DNA of 64,000 bases from Lutibacter sp. A64 (GCF_022429565.1 NZ_CP092487.1:2002001-2066000), one strand, 5' to 3'. Positions 8,841-18,997 are shown, counted from the first letter of the stretch. Numbers and translations: made by a program. Notes: generated by a model not told the origin, from the sequence alone.

Positions 8841-11339
8841 TTATTTTTTGGTAGATTTTCTTTTAGTTGTTTTTCGTTTAGTTGCTTTCTTTTTTGGTGC
8901 TTTCTTTTCAATAATGTCTTTTACCTCTTCTAAAGTTAAATTTTTAGCATCGGTTGTTTTTGGCATTTCTATTTTAATTTTTCCTTTTAAAATATTAAAT
9001 CTACCCCAACGTGCTTTTTCAACTCTAATACCTTCTTCTTCCCAATTATGAATTACTTTTTCAATTTCTTTTCGCTTTTTATCTTCAATTAATTCTACAA
9101 GATTTGCTTGCGTTAAGTTATCAAAATCGTATTTTTTATTGACATTGATAAACATATTGTTCCATTTGATAAAAGGTCCAAATCTACCTACACCTTTTTG
9201 TATTGGCAAGTCTTCATAACTACCAATTGGGGCATCGGCTTTTTGTTTTTCTTGAATTAACTCAATAGCTCTGTTAACATCTACAGACATTGGATTTTCA
9301 TCTTTTGGAATAGATACAAACATAGTATCGTACTTAATATAAGGTCCAAATCTACCATTGGCTACTACAATATCTTTCCCTTCATAACCACCAATAGTTT
9401 TAGGAAGCTTAAACAAGTCCATTGCCTCTTCATAAGTTATGGTTGTTAAGGTTTGGTCTGGTTGTAAACTTGCAAATCTCGGTTTTTCTTCATCTGTAGC
9501 CTCTCCTATTTGCACCATTGCTCCAAATCTACCCAAACGCGCATATACATTTTTACCACTTTTAGGATCTACACCTAATAAACGCTCACCTTTTGCTCTA
9601 TCTGCATTTGCTGCAACATCTTCTACTATTGGATGAAAATTATTATAGAAATCTTTAATCATAGAAATCCAATCTTCTTTTCCTTCTGCAATTTCATCAA
9701 AAGCAGATTCTACTTTTGCTGTAAATCCGAAATCTAAAATATTTGAAAAATTCTCTACTAAAAAGTCGTTTACTATATTTCCAATATCTGTTGGCACTAA
9801 TTTTCCTTTGTCTGAACCTACTTTTTCGGTTAAAACTTTAGAAACCACCTTATTTTTGGCTAATTTTATTTGTGTATAATCTCTATCTACACCTTCAATA
9901 GTTCCTTTTTCTACATATTCTCTACGTTGAATTGTTGAAATGGTTGGTGCATAAGTAGACGGACGTCCAATTCCTAATTCTTCTAATCTTTTTACCAAAG
10001 AAGCCTCAGTATATCTGTATGGCGGTCTAGAATACCTTTGGGTTGCCACAATATTTTTATTTATTAAGGCATCTCCTTTTGTTAAATTAGGCAACATTCC
10101 TTCTTGCTCTTCATCTTCGTTATCTGTACCTTCTAAATATACCTTTAAAAACCCTTCAAACTTTATCATTTCACCGTTAGCGGTAAAAATAGTAGTGTTG
10201 TTAGAGTTCGAAATTTTAACATTTGTACGTTCTAATTGCGCATCGCTCATTTGTGAAGCAATGGTTCTTTTCCAAATTAAATCGTACAGCCTATCTTGAT
10301 CGTAATCTACAGAAACTGTATGCTGATCCATAGATGTTGGTCTAATGGCTTCGTGAGCTTCTTGCGCTCCTTTAGATTTAGAAGTAAAATTTCTTGGTTT
10401 GCTATAAGCCTCGCCATAAGAAGCAATAATTTCTTCTTGTGCCGCATTTTTAGCATCGTCAGATAAGTTTACACTATCTGTTCTCATATACGTAATTAAA
10501 CCGGCTTCATACAAACGCTGTGCAATCATCATTGTTTTTGCAACAGGAAAATACAACTTTCTTGAAGCTTCTTGCTGCAATGTTGATGTTGTAAATGGTG
10601 CTGCTGGCGATTTTTTAGCTGGTTTTTTTTGTAAATCTTCAACTTTAAAATCAGCACCAATACACGAGTTTAAAAATGCCTCTGCTGCTTCTTTAGTATC
10701 GAAACTTTTTGGCAAGTTCGCTTTAAATTTTTTACCTTCAGAATTGGTGAATTCAGCAACAACTTTATAACTTGCTACTGGTGTATATGCTGTTATTTCG
10801 CGTTCTCTTTCTACAATTAGTCGAACCGCTACAGATTGTACTCTACCTGCAGATAAACCTCCTTTTATTTTTCTCCATAACACAGGCGATAATTCATAAC
10901 CCACCAACCTATCGAGCACTCTACGTGCTTGTTGTGCATTTACTAAGTGGTAGTCTATACTTCTTGGATTTTCAACAGCTTTTAAAATTGCCTTTTTGGT
11001 AATCTCGTGAAAAACAATACGTTTTGTAGCAACATCTTTTAATTTTAATTGCTCAAATAAATGCCAAGCAATAGCCTCTCCCTCGCGATCCTCATCCGAA
11101 GCCAACCAAACAGTATCTGCTTTTTTTGCTAAACTTTTTAGTTTTTTTACAACAGCTTTTTTATCTGTAGATACTACATAATTTGGCATAAAGTCTCCTT
11201 CTACATTTATTCCAATTTCTTTAGAGGGCAAGTCTGCAATATGTCCAAAACTAGATTCGACTTGAAAATCTTTACCTAGAAATTTTTCAATTGTTTTTGC
11301 TTTTGCTGGTGACTCTACTATTACCAAATTTTTTGCCAT
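8841..11339 (-). CDS. topA: DNA topoisomerase I
   Basis: This type IA topoisomerase of 832 residues relaxes negative supercoils. The Toprim domain begins NLVIVESPAKAKTIEKFL (Glu9) and has SDEDREGE with Asp82 and Asp84. The catalytic tyrosine is Tyr284 in LITYMRTDS. GLSAGRVQSVAVRL and GRPSTYAPTIS are further family motifs. The C-terminus holds repeated topoisomerase C-terminal modules (GRFGPYIKY, GRFGPFIKW) rather than four-cysteine zinc ribbons, and ends in a Lys/Arg-rich tail of about 20 residues (KKATKRKTTKRK) likely to bind DNA non-specifically. It is transcribed away from repeat array 2 and is probably co-transcribed with the arginase-fold gene downstream. Confidence 0.98.
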   Translation of the reverse strand: MAKNLVIVESPAKAKTIEKFLGKDFQVESSFGHIADLPSKEIGINVEGDFMPNYVVSTDKKAVVKKLKSLAKKADTVWLASDEDREGEAIAWHLFEQLKLKDVATKRIVFHEITKKAILKAVENPRSIDYHLVNAQQARRVLDRLVGYELSPVLWRKIKGGLSAGRVQSVAVRLIVEREREITAYTPVASYKVVAEFTNSEGKKFKANLPKSFDTKEAAEAFLNSCIGADFKVEDLQKKPAKKSPAAPFTTSTLQQEASRKLYFPVAKTMMIAQRLYEAGLITYMRTDSVNLSDDAKNAAQEEIIASYGEAYSKPRNFTSKSKGAQEAHEAIRPTSMDQHTVSVDYDQDRLYDLIWKRTIASQMSDAQLERTNVKISNSNNTTIFTANGEMIKFEGFLKVYLEGTDNEDEEQEGMLPNLTKGDALINKNIVATQRYSRPPYRYTEASLVKRLEELGIGRPSTYAPTISTIQRREYVEKGTIEGVDRDYTQIKLAKNKVVSKVLTEKVGSDKGKLVPTDIGNIVNDFLVENFSNILDFGFTAKVESAFDEIAEGKEDWISMIKDFYNNFHPIVEDVAANADRAKGERLLGVDPKSGKNVYARLGRFGAMVQIGEATDEEKPRFASLQPDQTLTTITYEEAMDLFKLPKTIGGYEGKDIVVANGRFGPYIKYDTMFVSIPKDENPMSVDVNRAIELIQEKQKADAPIGSYEDLPIQKGVGRFGPFIKWNNMFINVNKKYDFDNLTQANLVELIEDKKRKEIEKVIHNWEEEGIRVEKARWGRFNILKGKIKIEMPKTTDAKNLTLEEVKDIIEKKAPKKKATKRKTTKRKSTKK

Positions 11340-11396
11340 ATATCTGTTCTTTTTTCATAAAAAACACCTGTTACCTATAATGGTGTTTAAGAATTG

Positions 11397-11428
11397 CAAA
11401 TGTATATAAGATTTTTAAAACTTATCAA
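11397..11428 (-). promoter_or_regulatory. Candidate topA promoter
   Basis: On the minus strand TACATTTG (plus 11404-11397) fits the -7 element, with TTG (plus 11428-11426) 21 nt upstream. A leader of about 55 nt contains an AAACACC/GGTGTTT stem at 11363-11388 that could fold in the 5' untranslated region. Confidence 0.55.
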
Positions 11429-11970
11429 ACACCATACATTAAAAATAAATAAAACGCCTCTTAACCCCTATATTTACTAAGAAAACTATTTTTAATTTTA
11501 ACATTCTATTTGCAATAAATAAGATTTTTTTCTTAAATATTATGTTAAAATAATAAGGTATCTACAATTAAAAAAGCATTTTTTGGGCTTTAAATTGAGG
11601 ATTTGTTAATGTTTTTACTTATTGAAAACCGTTGTCCCAAACCTACCGTTATTCTGAATTTATTTAACTCTACTGAATCTGGGATTTTGGGATCTCATGA
11701 AGTTTGGTTTGAAAATCGAATACATCGGCGGCTGAGCGGAGTCGAAGCTTTTTTGTTTTTAAGTTAGAAAGTCTGAAAGTCTAAAGTTGAAAGTTGGTTG
11801 TAAGCTGTGGGCTTTTGGCGGTTGGCTTCCGTCATCCCGAACTTGATTCGGGATCTCATGAACTAAACTAAATAATGATTGGTATTTCATTATAGACAGA
11901 TGCTGAAATGAATTCAGCATGACGGTTATATTTTAATTGCGGTTTTTAAGTAACGTCATCCTGAATTTAG

Positions 11971-12582
11971 TTACTCACTATTCATTATTATTTTATAAAA
12001 AGGTGTTCGTGAATCTCCGATTTCGGGATCTTATGATTATAATTAAAATGCTTAAACATTTTTTATTTTATCTTATTTTTCATTTTTTCCATCGATGAAA
12101 AAACGAAATCGACGATAGGAGATTCACGAACTCCAAATAAATAATAAGGCAGGCGTGAGCTAAACAAAAAAATCTAGTCTGATGATAATTTAATTGAATC
12201 TTACGGAAGTTACGCAGTCGACGCCAGACCGCTGCGCTATTTGGCTTACTCTTTCTGCTTCAATTCCTTAGATTGCTACTTAAATTCTCATAGGACGTTT
12301 TAAAATTCGTCATCCCGTAATGACGAGCTATAATGAATTCCGTCATTGCGGGATGGAACGTGAAGAAAATGTTCAGTGAACATTTTTAGTGATCAGGTCA
12401 GCCGGCGCCAGGGAAAAGCGACCGCGGCAATTTCTTGAACTTAACTAGATGATGTTTGGGGTTCTTTAGGGGCAGATGCTGAAACGAGTTCAGCATGACG
12501 GTTATATATTGATTGAGGTCTTAAGCAACAGATTGCCGCAGTTGTGTTTTCACTGCATTACAACACGCCCTCGCAATGACGG
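11971..12582. repeat. 612-bp direct repeat, copy 1
   Basis: It begins TTACTCACTATTC and ends with CCTCGCAATGACGG. It contains the core element (12089-12434), a long module with an internal AAAATGTTCA/TGAACATTTT hairpin, and a GCTGAA...TTCAGC hairpin. It is nearly identical to 13523-14135. Confidence 0.85.
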
Positions 12583-13522
12583 AATAAAGTTTAACCCGGC
12601 CTATCGAAAGTTTATCGTAAAATGTGAAGTGAAGACATCGTAAAATTTTAGGCTGTTTGAGCTAACAATAAATTTGATAGCTAGCTAAAAATATTAAAAG
12701 CGAGTTCCTAAAATTTAGATGTTGAACAAAACATTTAGATAAAGTTTCGTAAGCCTAGATTTTTTGGTTCGTTTTTCATCAATGGAAAAATGAACAGAGC
12801 AAATGAAAAAAGTTAGAATATTAAACAAAATTTAGATTACCACATGAGATCCCGAATCGAGTTCGGGATGACGGTTTCTATAATATTTCGTCATGCTGAA
12901 TTTATTTAGCTCCGCTGAATCTTCGATTTCAGCATCTTATGAAGTAAACTAGGAATTAGTTGAAAAGTTTAAATACTAACGTCATTGCGGGATGGAACGT
13001 GAAGAAAATGTTCAGTGAACATTTTTAGTGATCAGGTCAGCCGGCGCCAGGGAAAAGCGACCGCGGCAATCTCATGAACTTAACTAGATGATGTTTGGGG
13101 TTCTTTAGGGGCAGATGCTGAAACGAGTTCAGCATGACGGTTATATATTGATTGAGGTCTTAAGCAACAGATTGCCGCAGTTGTGTTTTCACTGCATTAC
13201 AACACGCCCTCGCAATGACGGGTTTTAAAATAACTTCATCCTAAACCTCTCGTCATCCCGAACTTGGTTACTCACTATTCATTATTATTTTATAAAAAGG
13301 TGTTCGTGAATCTTCGATTTCGGGATCTCATGAACTTAACTAAATGATGTTTGGGGTTCTTTAGGGGCAGATGCTGAAACGAGTTCAGCATGACGGTTAT
13401 ATTTTGATTGAGGTCTTAAGCAACAGATTGCCGCAGTTGTGTTTTCATTGCATTACAACACGCCCTCGCAATGACGGGTTTTAAAATAACTTCATCCTAA
13501 ACCTCTCGTCATCCCGAACTTG

Positions 13523-14135
13523 GTTACTCACTATTCATTATTATTTTATAAAAAGGTGTTCGTGAATCTCCGATTTCGGGATCTTATGATTATAATTAAA
13601 ATGCTTAAACATTTTTTATTTTATCTTATTTTTCATTTTTTCCATCGATGAAAAAACGAAATCGACGATAGGAGATTCACGAACTCCAAATAAATAATAA
13701 GGCAGGCGTGAGCTAAACAAAAAAATCTAGTCTGATGATAATTTAATTGAATCTTACGGAAGTTACGCAGTCGACGCCAGACCGCTGCGCTATTTGGCTT
13801 ACTCTTTCTGCTTCAATTCCTTAGATTGCTACTTAAATTCTCATAGGACGTTTTAAAATTCGTCATCCCGTAATGACGAGCTATAATGAATTCCGTCATT
13901 GCGGGATGGAACGTGAAGAAAATGTTCAGTGAACATTTTTAGTGATCAGGTCAGCCGGCGCCAGGGAAAAGCGACCGCGGCAATCTCATGAACTTAACTA
14001 GATGATGTTTGGGGTTCTTTAGGGGCAGATGCTGAAACGAGTTCAGCATGACGGTTATATATTGATTGAGGTCTTAAGCAACAGATTGCCGCAGTTGTGT
14101 TTTCACTGCATTACAACACGCCCTCGCAATGACGG
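13523..14135. repeat. 612-bp direct repeat, copy 2
   Basis: This is the second copy of the 11971-12582 block, with the core at 13642-13986. The module order is the same and substitutions are few. Confidence 0.85.
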
Positions 14136-14268
14136 GTTTTAAAATAACGTCATCCTAAACCTCTCGTCATCTTGAACTTGGTTAGTTGAAAAGTTGGAAA
14201 ATTAACTTTAAACTTGCGACTAGCAACTTTCACATCCTAAAACCAACTTCTAAAGGATTGTTAAAATT

Positions 14269-14310
14269 ATGACAATATGTCATATCTTCAAAAAATTGGT
14301 TATATCTTTG
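14269..14310 (+). promoter_or_regulatory. Candidate miaB promoter with palindromic operator
   Basis: TATCTTTG (14303-14310) fits the Bacteroidota -7 element. Where a -33 TTG would be expected there is instead a perfect palindrome, ATGACA-ATA-TGTCAT (14269-14283). The start codon at 14329 would leave a leader of about 15 nt. Confidence 0.5.
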
Positions 14311-14328
14311 CAATCCAATAAAAAAAAT

Positions 14329-15762
14329 ATGGGTAGCGAAAAAATTATAGAAGAAAAAAAACAAGGTCAAGCGCTTTTAACAGATCAAAAGGAAGGAAAT
14401 CATAAAAAACTTTATATAGAAAGTTATGGTTGCCAAATGAATTTAAATGATACTGAAATTGTTGCTTCAATACTTTCTGATGAAGGTTATAATACTACGC
14501 ATTTACTTGAGGAAGCTGATTTAGTTTTGGTAAACACTTGCTCTATTAGAGAAAAAGCAGAACAAACCGTTCGTAAACGTTTAGAAAAATACAATGCTGT
14601 TAAAAAAATAAATCCAGCGATGAAAGTCGGTGTTTTAGGTTGTATGGCTGAACGTTTAAAAGCTAAATTTTTAGAGGAAGAAAAAATTGTTGATTTGGTT
14701 GTTGGACCCGATGCTTATAAAGATTTACCTAATTTATTAGCTGATGTTAGCGCTGGAAGAGATGCTGTAAATGTAATTTTATCTAAAGAAGAAACCTACG
14801 GAGATATTTCTCCGGTTAGATTAAATAGCAACGGAGTGTCTGCCTTTGTTTCAATAACCAGAGGTTGCGATAATATGTGCACCTTTTGTGTAGTACCATT
14901 TACACGTGGACGTGAAAGAAGTAGAGATCCGAAAAGTATTTTAGAAGAAATTCGTGGCTTGGTAGCTAACAATTATAAAGAGATTACCTTATTAGGACAA
15001 AATGTAGATAGCTACCTTTGGTATGGTGGTGGCTTAAAAAAAGATTTTAAAAATGCTTCTGAAATTGCCAAAGCTACTGCAGTAGATTTTGCACAATTAT
15101 TAGACTTGGCTGCTACAGAATTTCCTAAAACACGTTTTCGTTTTTCAACATCTAATCCACAAGATATGAGCTTAGATGTTATTTATACAATGGCCAAACA
15201 CGAAAATATTTGTAAATACATTCATTTACCTGTACAGTCTGGAAGTACCAGTGTATTAAAAAGAATGAACAGACAACACACGCGTGAAGAATATATAGAA
15301 CTTATTGATAATATAAGAAAAATACTCCCAGACTGTGCTTTGTCGCAAGATATGATTGCTGGTTTTTGTGGAGAAACAGAAGAAGAACATCAAGATACTT
15401 TAAGTTTAATGGAGTATGTAAAATACGATTTTGGTTTTATGTTTGCCTATTCTGAAAGACCTGGAACTCCAGCAGAAAAAAGAATGGCAGATGATGTTGA
15501 ACTTGCTGTTAAAAAAAGAAGATTGAATGAAATAATTCAACTACAAAGAGCACACGGAAATTACCGAATGGAACAATTTATTGGTAAAACCGTTGAAGTT
15601 TTAATTGAAGGAACTTCAAAAAAATCGGATGCACATTGGAAAGGACGAAATTCGCAAAACGCCATGGTTATTTTCCCGAAAGGAGATGAAAACATTGGTG
15701 ATTTTGTACAGGTTTTAGTCGAAAATTGTACTTCCGCAACGCTATTAGGAAAAAGAGCTTAG
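14329..15762 (+). CDS. miaB: tRNA-2-methylthio-N6-dimethylallyladenosine synthase
   Basis: MiaB adds a methylthio group to i6A37 of tRNAs that read UNN codons, using SAM and two Fe-S clusters. The N-terminal MTTase domain has [23 protein letters not shown] and GCMAERLK, whose cysteines bind the auxiliary cluster. The radical-SAM motif is [14 protein letters not shown] (CxxxCxxC). A TRAM domain forms the C-terminus. The reading frame is open from an ATG at 14269, but that codon lies inside the operator/promoter; the ATG at 14329 ([10 protein letters not shown]) gives 477 residues and fits the -7 element. It is the first gene of a plus-strand cluster, and the next start is 3 bp past its stop. 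Confidence 0.96.
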   Translation: MGSEKIIEEKKQGQALLTDQKEGNHKKLYIESYGCQMNLNDTEIVASILSDEGYNTTHLLEEADLVLVNTCSIREKAEQTVRKRLEKYNAVKKINPAMKVGVLGCMAERLKAKFLEEEKIVDLVVGPDAYKDLPNLLADVSAGRDAVNVILSKEETYGDISPVRLNSNGVSAFVSITRGCDNMCTFCVVPFTRGRERSRDPKSILEEIRGLVANNYKEITLLGQNVDSYLWYGGGLKKDFKNASEIAKATAVDFAQLLDLAATEFPKTRFRFSTSNPQDMSLDVIYTMAKHENICKYIHLPVQSGSTSVLKRMNRQHTREEYIELIDNIRKILPDCALSQDMIAGFCGETEEEHQDTLSLMEYVKYDFGFMFAYSERPGTPAEKRMADDVELAVKKRRLNEIIQLQRAHGNYRMEQFIGKTVEVLIEGTSKKSDAHWKGRNSQNAMVIFPKGDENIGDFVQVLVENCTSATLLGKRA

Positions 15763-15764
15763 TT

Positions 15765-17009
15765 ATGGAATCATTACAAGTAATAAAACAACGTTTTGGT
15801 ATTATTGGAAACGACCTACTCTTAAACAGATCGCTTGAAAAAGCCATTAGAGTTGCGCCAACAGATATTTCTGTTTTAGTAACTGGTGAAAGTGGAGTTG
15901 GTAAAGAAAATATTCCGAAAATAATTCACGCTTTATCTCATAGAAAACACGCAAAATACATAGCTGTAAACTGTGGAGCAATTCCTGAAGGAACTATAGA
16001 TAGTGAATTGTTTGGACACGAAAAAGGTGCGTTTACTGGCGCAACAACAACACGTAAAGGATATTTTGAAGTTGCTGATAAGGGTACTATTTTTTTAGAT
16101 GAAGTTGGTGAATTACCACTAACAACACAAGTTAGATTATTACGTGTATTAGAAAATGGTGAATTTATTAAAGTAGGGTCTTCACAGGTTCAAAAAACAG
16201 ATGTGCGTATTGTTGCAGCAACAAATTTAAAAATGCGCAGCGCCATTTCTAAAGGTAAATTTAGAGAGGATTTATATTACAGGTTAAGCACTATTGAAAT
16301 TAACCTACCTCCTTTGCGAGATCGTTTGGGCGATATTCATTTATTATTTAGAAAATTCGCATCAGACTTTGCACAAAAATATAAAATGCCTACAGTTCGC
16401 TTAACTGATGATGCCATAAAAATGTTGAACAATTATGGTTTTCCAGGGAATATTAGACAGTTAAAAAATATTGCTGAACAAATATCTGTTGTAGAAGAAG
16501 AACGCGCAATTACCGGACAAAAATTATTGGAATATTTACCAACTGAAGGCACCAATTTACCTTCTGTGGTAAATAGTAACGAAAAATCGTCTAACAGTGA
16601 TTTTGCTTCAGAACGAGAAATCATGTACAAAATACTGTTTGATATGCGTAATGATATCAACGATTTAAAGAAACTAACACTCGATTTACTAAAAAACAAC
16701 AATTCAGATAAAGTTCAGGAAGAAAACAAACATTTAATTCAAAAAATATACAAAGAAAAACAGTTTAAAGAACAAGACGAAAATCGTGTTGAAGTTGTTA
16801 GAATTAATGAAACCTATAATAATTTAGAAGAAGATTATCCTTTTACTGAAACCATAGATGCAGACGAAAGTTTATCCATTCAAGATAAAGAAATAGAATT
16901 GATAAAAAAATCGTTAGAACGCAATAATGGCAAACGAAAATTAGCTGCTAAAGAACTAGGTATTTCAGAAAGAACACTGTATCGTAAAATAAAACAATAC
17001 AATTTATAG
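15765..17009 (+). CDS. Sigma-54-dependent transcriptional activator (AAA+, Fis-type HTH)
   Basis: The 414-residue protein has an AAA+ domain of the sigma-54 activator class from its N-terminus: Walker A GESGVGKE, the sigma-54-contact loop GAFTGA in SELFGHEKGAFTGAT, Walker B GTIFLDEVGELP and an arginine-finger region FREDLYYRL. After a low-complexity linker it ends in a Fis-type helix-turn-helix (RKLAAKELGISERTLYRKI). It has no receiver or GAF domain, so its input must be by partner, level or direct ligand. The ATG at 15765 is preferred over one at 15726, which lies inside miaB. Genes for the LPS-transport protein LptE, SecG and GroESL follow, suggesting an envelope or proteostasis role (inference). 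Confidence 0.93.
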   Translation: MESLQVIKQRFGIIGNDLLLNRSLEKAIRVAPTDISVLVTGESGVGKENIPKIIHALSHRKHAKYIAVNCGAIPEGTIDSELFGHEKGAFTGATTTRKGYFEVADKGTIFLDEVGELPLTTQVRLLRVLENGEFIKVGSSQVQKTDVRIVAATNLKMRSAISKGKFREDLYYRLSTIEINLPPLRDRLGDIHLLFRKFASDFAQKYKMPTVRLTDDAIKMLNNYGFPGNIRQLKNIAEQISVVEEERAITGQKLLEYLPTEGTNLPSVVNSNEKSSNSDFASEREIMYKILFDMRNDINDLKKLTLDLLKNNNSDKVQEENKHLIQKIYKEKQFKEQDENRVEVVRINETYNNLEEDYPFTETIDADESLSIQDKEIELIKKSLERNNGKRKLAAKELGISERTLYRKIKQYNL

Positions 17010-17036
17010 TTAATTATAATTATATTTGAAATCGAT

Positions 17037-17130
17037 TTTTGTCATTCGTATAAAGTCACTGAGCGGAGTCGAAATAAAAACAGGAATCTACTGTATAAAA
17101 ATAGATTTATGCCTACTCAAAAATGACAAG
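17037..17130. repeat. Solo degenerate palindromic repeat
   Basis: TTGTCATT (17039-17046) pairs with AAATGACAA (17121-17129), and between them lies CACTGAGCGGAGTCGAAA, a word shared with the arrays. It sits in the 196-bp gap before lptE. Confidence 0.5.
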
Positions 17131-17205
17131 ATTCATAAAAAGTTTACAAAAAACCAAAATTCTGTACTAAAATTGCTGAATTTTAACCTTCAACATTAAA
17201 AAAAA

Positions 17206-17712
17206 ATGAAAAAAGTTAACTTACTAATACTATTTCTTTCACTAGTTACATATCAAAGTTGTGGTATTTATTCTTTTACAGGAACAAATATAAGTCCTGA
17301 TGTAAAAACAGTACAAATAGATTATTTCCCAAATGAAGCTATTTTGGTAGAACCAAGTTTAAGTCAGGTATTTACTACAGAACTTAGAGATTTATTTGAT
17401 ACGCAAACAAATTTAACATCGGTAAATTCTGGTGGAGATTTGCAGTTTGAAGGTGAAATTACTGGGTATAAAATAAACCCAATGACAGCTACTGCAGAAC
17501 AAACAGCTGCACAAAACAGGCTAACAATTACAGTAAATGTTCGTTTCTTTAATAATAAAAACGAAGACGATAATTTTGAAAAAAGCTTCTCTCATTATTA
17601 CGATTATGGAGGCGACGTTCAATTAATTGGTAGCGCTTTAGACGATGCTTTTGATGAAATTATTGAACGTATTGCACAAGATATTTTTAATGCTTCGGTA
17701 GCAAAATGGTAA
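17206..17712 (+). CDS. lptE: LptE-family LPS assembly lipoprotein
   Basis: The 168-residue lipoprotein has the signal peptide MKKVNLLILFLSLVTYQSC, with Cys19 as the lipidation site. The sequence after it (GIYSFTGTNISPDVKTVQIDYFPNEA) and the pattern around LTITVNVRFFNN fit the Bacteroidota LptE/secretin-N-like family. In Proteobacteria LptE plugs LptD and helps insert LPS into the outer leaflet. No lptD is present here, so the role is from family assignment. It is separated from the next gene by 6 bp and is likely co-transcribed with it. Confidence 0.88.
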   Translation: MKKVNLLILFLSLVTYQSCGIYSFTGTNISPDVKTVQIDYFPNEAILVEPSLSQVFTTELRDLFDTQTNLTSVNSGGDLQFEGEITGYKINPMTATAEQTAAQNRLTITVNVRFFNNKNEDDNFEKSFSHYYDYGGDVQLIGSALDDAFDEIIERIAQDIFNASVAKW

Positions 17713-17718
17713 TGGTTT

Positions 17719-18534
17719 ATGAACACCAATAACTTTATAGAATTAATACAAAATACCGCCTCAATTGATGCAGCTAAAACAGCCGAATTAGAAGCTGTTA
17801 TAAAAGAATATCCGTATTTTCAGTTGGCAAGAGCTATACAGTTAAAAGGTTTAAACAATACCAATAGTTTTAAATACAACCAAGCCTTAAAAAAAACAGC
17901 CGCTTATACTGTAGACAGATCGGTGCTTTTTAATTTTATTACTTCACAAAATTTTGTAAAAAATACAATTACAACACCACCAATTTTAGAAGAAATTGAA
18001 ATAATTGAACCCGAAACTATAGAAGCACTTCCTAAAAAAGCAGCAACAACTGTTGAAGAAACAGACGAAATATTAACTAAAAAAACAGTTAAACCAGCTG
18101 AAATTGAAGCGCTTCAAAAAGCAACTTTAGAAACTTTAGAGATTGGAAAACCGCTAAATTTTAAAAATACAGAGCCTCATTCTTTTAACGAATGGATGCA
18201 ATTGGTTGCTAAAAAGCCAATTATTAGAAAAGAAACAACAGAAAAAAATACTCCTATAAGCAATAAAATAACTTTAATAAATAAGTTTATAGAGAGTAAG
18301 CCAAAAATTAAACCAATCTCCAAAACAACTGTCAATCAAGATCTTGCACCAAAAAGCATTACAGAAAACGAGAGTTTAATGACTGAAACTTTGGCAAAAG
18401 TATATCTTGAACAACAAAAATTTGAAAATGCAATAAAAGCCTATCGCATTTTAAGTTTGAAATATCCAGAAAAAAGTGGTTTCTTTGCAGACCAAATTAA
18501 AGCAATTAAAATTTTACAAAAAAATAAGTCATGA
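17719..18534 (+). CDS. TPR-like hypothetical protein of the lptE-secG cluster
   Basis: The 271-residue protein has no signal peptide. The N-terminal part (residues 1-75, ending DRSVLFNFIT) is helical, the middle is a low-complexity Glu/Thr/Lys-rich linker, and the C-terminal segment (TETLAKVYLEQQKFENAIKA, about 223-242) forms one tetratricopeptide-type hairpin. I do not know its function. Its stop overlaps the secG start by 4 bp (ATGA), which implies translational coupling with secG, and this gene order is familiar in flavobacteria. A cytosolic scaffold role is only a guess. Confidence 0.8.
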   Translation: MNTNNFIELIQNTASIDAAKTAELEAVIKEYPYFQLARAIQLKGLNNTNSFKYNQALKKTAAYTVDRSVLFNFITSQNFVKNTITTPPILEEIEIIEPETIEALPKKAATTVEETDEILTKKTVKPAEIEALQKATLETLEIGKPLNFKNTEPHSFNEWMQLVAKKPIIRKETTEKNTPISNKITLINKFIESKPKIKPISKTTVNQDLAPKSITENESLMTETLAKVYLEQQKFENAIKAYRILSLKYPEKSGFFADQIKAIKILQKNKS

Positions 18535-18878
18535 CATATACATTATTCCTAGTTCTGATTATGGTAGTAGCATTTTTGCTAATATTAATTATTATGGTTC
18601 AAAACCCTAAAGGAGGAGGATTGTCTTCTTCATTTGGAGGAGGAGGTACACAGTCTCTAGGAGGTGTACAAAATACAACCAGTTTTTTAGATAAAAGTAC
18701 TTGGACACTTTCAATTGTACTTTTAGCACTTATCTTATTATCAAACTTTGCTGCACCAAAAACGCATGCAGTTGATACAACATCTGAAATTGAAAATACT
18801 ATTGAAAATCGTGAAGTACAAGATGCGCCAGCAGCTTTACCTGTAGAAACACCTACAACACAAGATACTGTTCAATAA
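18531..18878 (+). CDS. secG: Preprotein translocase subunit SecG
   Basis: This small membrane protein of 115 residues has two transmembrane helices (about 2-24 and 56-76) separated by a Gly-rich loop containing MVQNPKGGGLSSSFGGGG, the hallmark of SecG. The C-terminal tail after the second helix is acidic and low-complexity. SecG stimulates SecYEA-driven export. It overlaps the preceding gene by 4 bp and is followed by a terminator, so it closes the first transcription unit before groES. Confidence 0.95.
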   Translation: MTYTLFLVLIMVVAFLLILIIMVQNPKGGGLSSSFGGGGTQSLGGVQNTTSFLDKSTWTLSIVLLALILLSNFAAPKTHAVDTTSEIENTIENREVQDAPAALPVETPTTQDTVQ

Positions 18879-18901
18879 AAAACACTTTTTAAAAGTCAAA
18901 A

Positions 18902-18936
18902 AATGCCAATGTGTGTGACACGTTGGCATTTTTTTT
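18902..18936 (+). terminator. Rho-independent terminator after secG
   Basis: The stem AATGCCAA/TTGGCATT, extended by GTGT/ACAC with one mismatch, is followed by a run of T (18929-18936). It separates secG from groESL. Confidence 0.88.
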
Positions 18937-18959
18937 ATGCCTATATTTTTATTCAAAAG

Positions 18960-18997
18960 TACATTTGTCAGTTTATAAATATTGGCACACTTTTAGA
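18960..18997 (+). promoter_or_regulatory. Candidate groESL promoter region
   Basis: Two signals overlap here and neither is perfect. TACATTTG (18960-18967) matches the Bacteroidota -7 element but has no good -33 TTG. TGGCACACTTTTAGA (18983-18997) resembles a sigma-54 -24/-12 site: the -24 GG and TGGCAC are intact, but the -12 GC is GA. Which one is used cannot be decided from sequence. Confidence 0.35.

Larger units (their letters stand above)
11640..14190. repeat. Composite palindromic repeat array 2
   Basis: This gene-free 2.5-kb array between the divergent topA and miaB genes uses the same modules as array 1, in the same orientation. Its largest internal duplication is 11971-12582 against 13523-14135, about 612 bp each and nearly identical. 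Each of these holds a copy of the core starting CCATCGATG (12089 and 13642). Further shorter module runs lie at about 12980-13220 and 13255-13484. I see no convincing ORF and no transposase. Confidence 0.9.

Noticed and set aside
11640-14190. Insertion sequence or degenerate transposon
   Set aside because: No transposase frame, no terminal inverted repeats bounding a unit and no target-site duplications could be seen; the blocks are made of short palindromes.
14269-14328. Longer MiaB starting at 14269
   Set aside because: That ATG lies in a palindrome upstream of the -7 element; the extra 20 residues do not resemble the MiaB N-terminus.
17010-17205. Promoter TATATTTG at 17021 for lptE
   Set aside because: Matches the -7 form, but there is no TTG at the right distance and the site is 185 bp from the gene, so it is kept only as a possibility.
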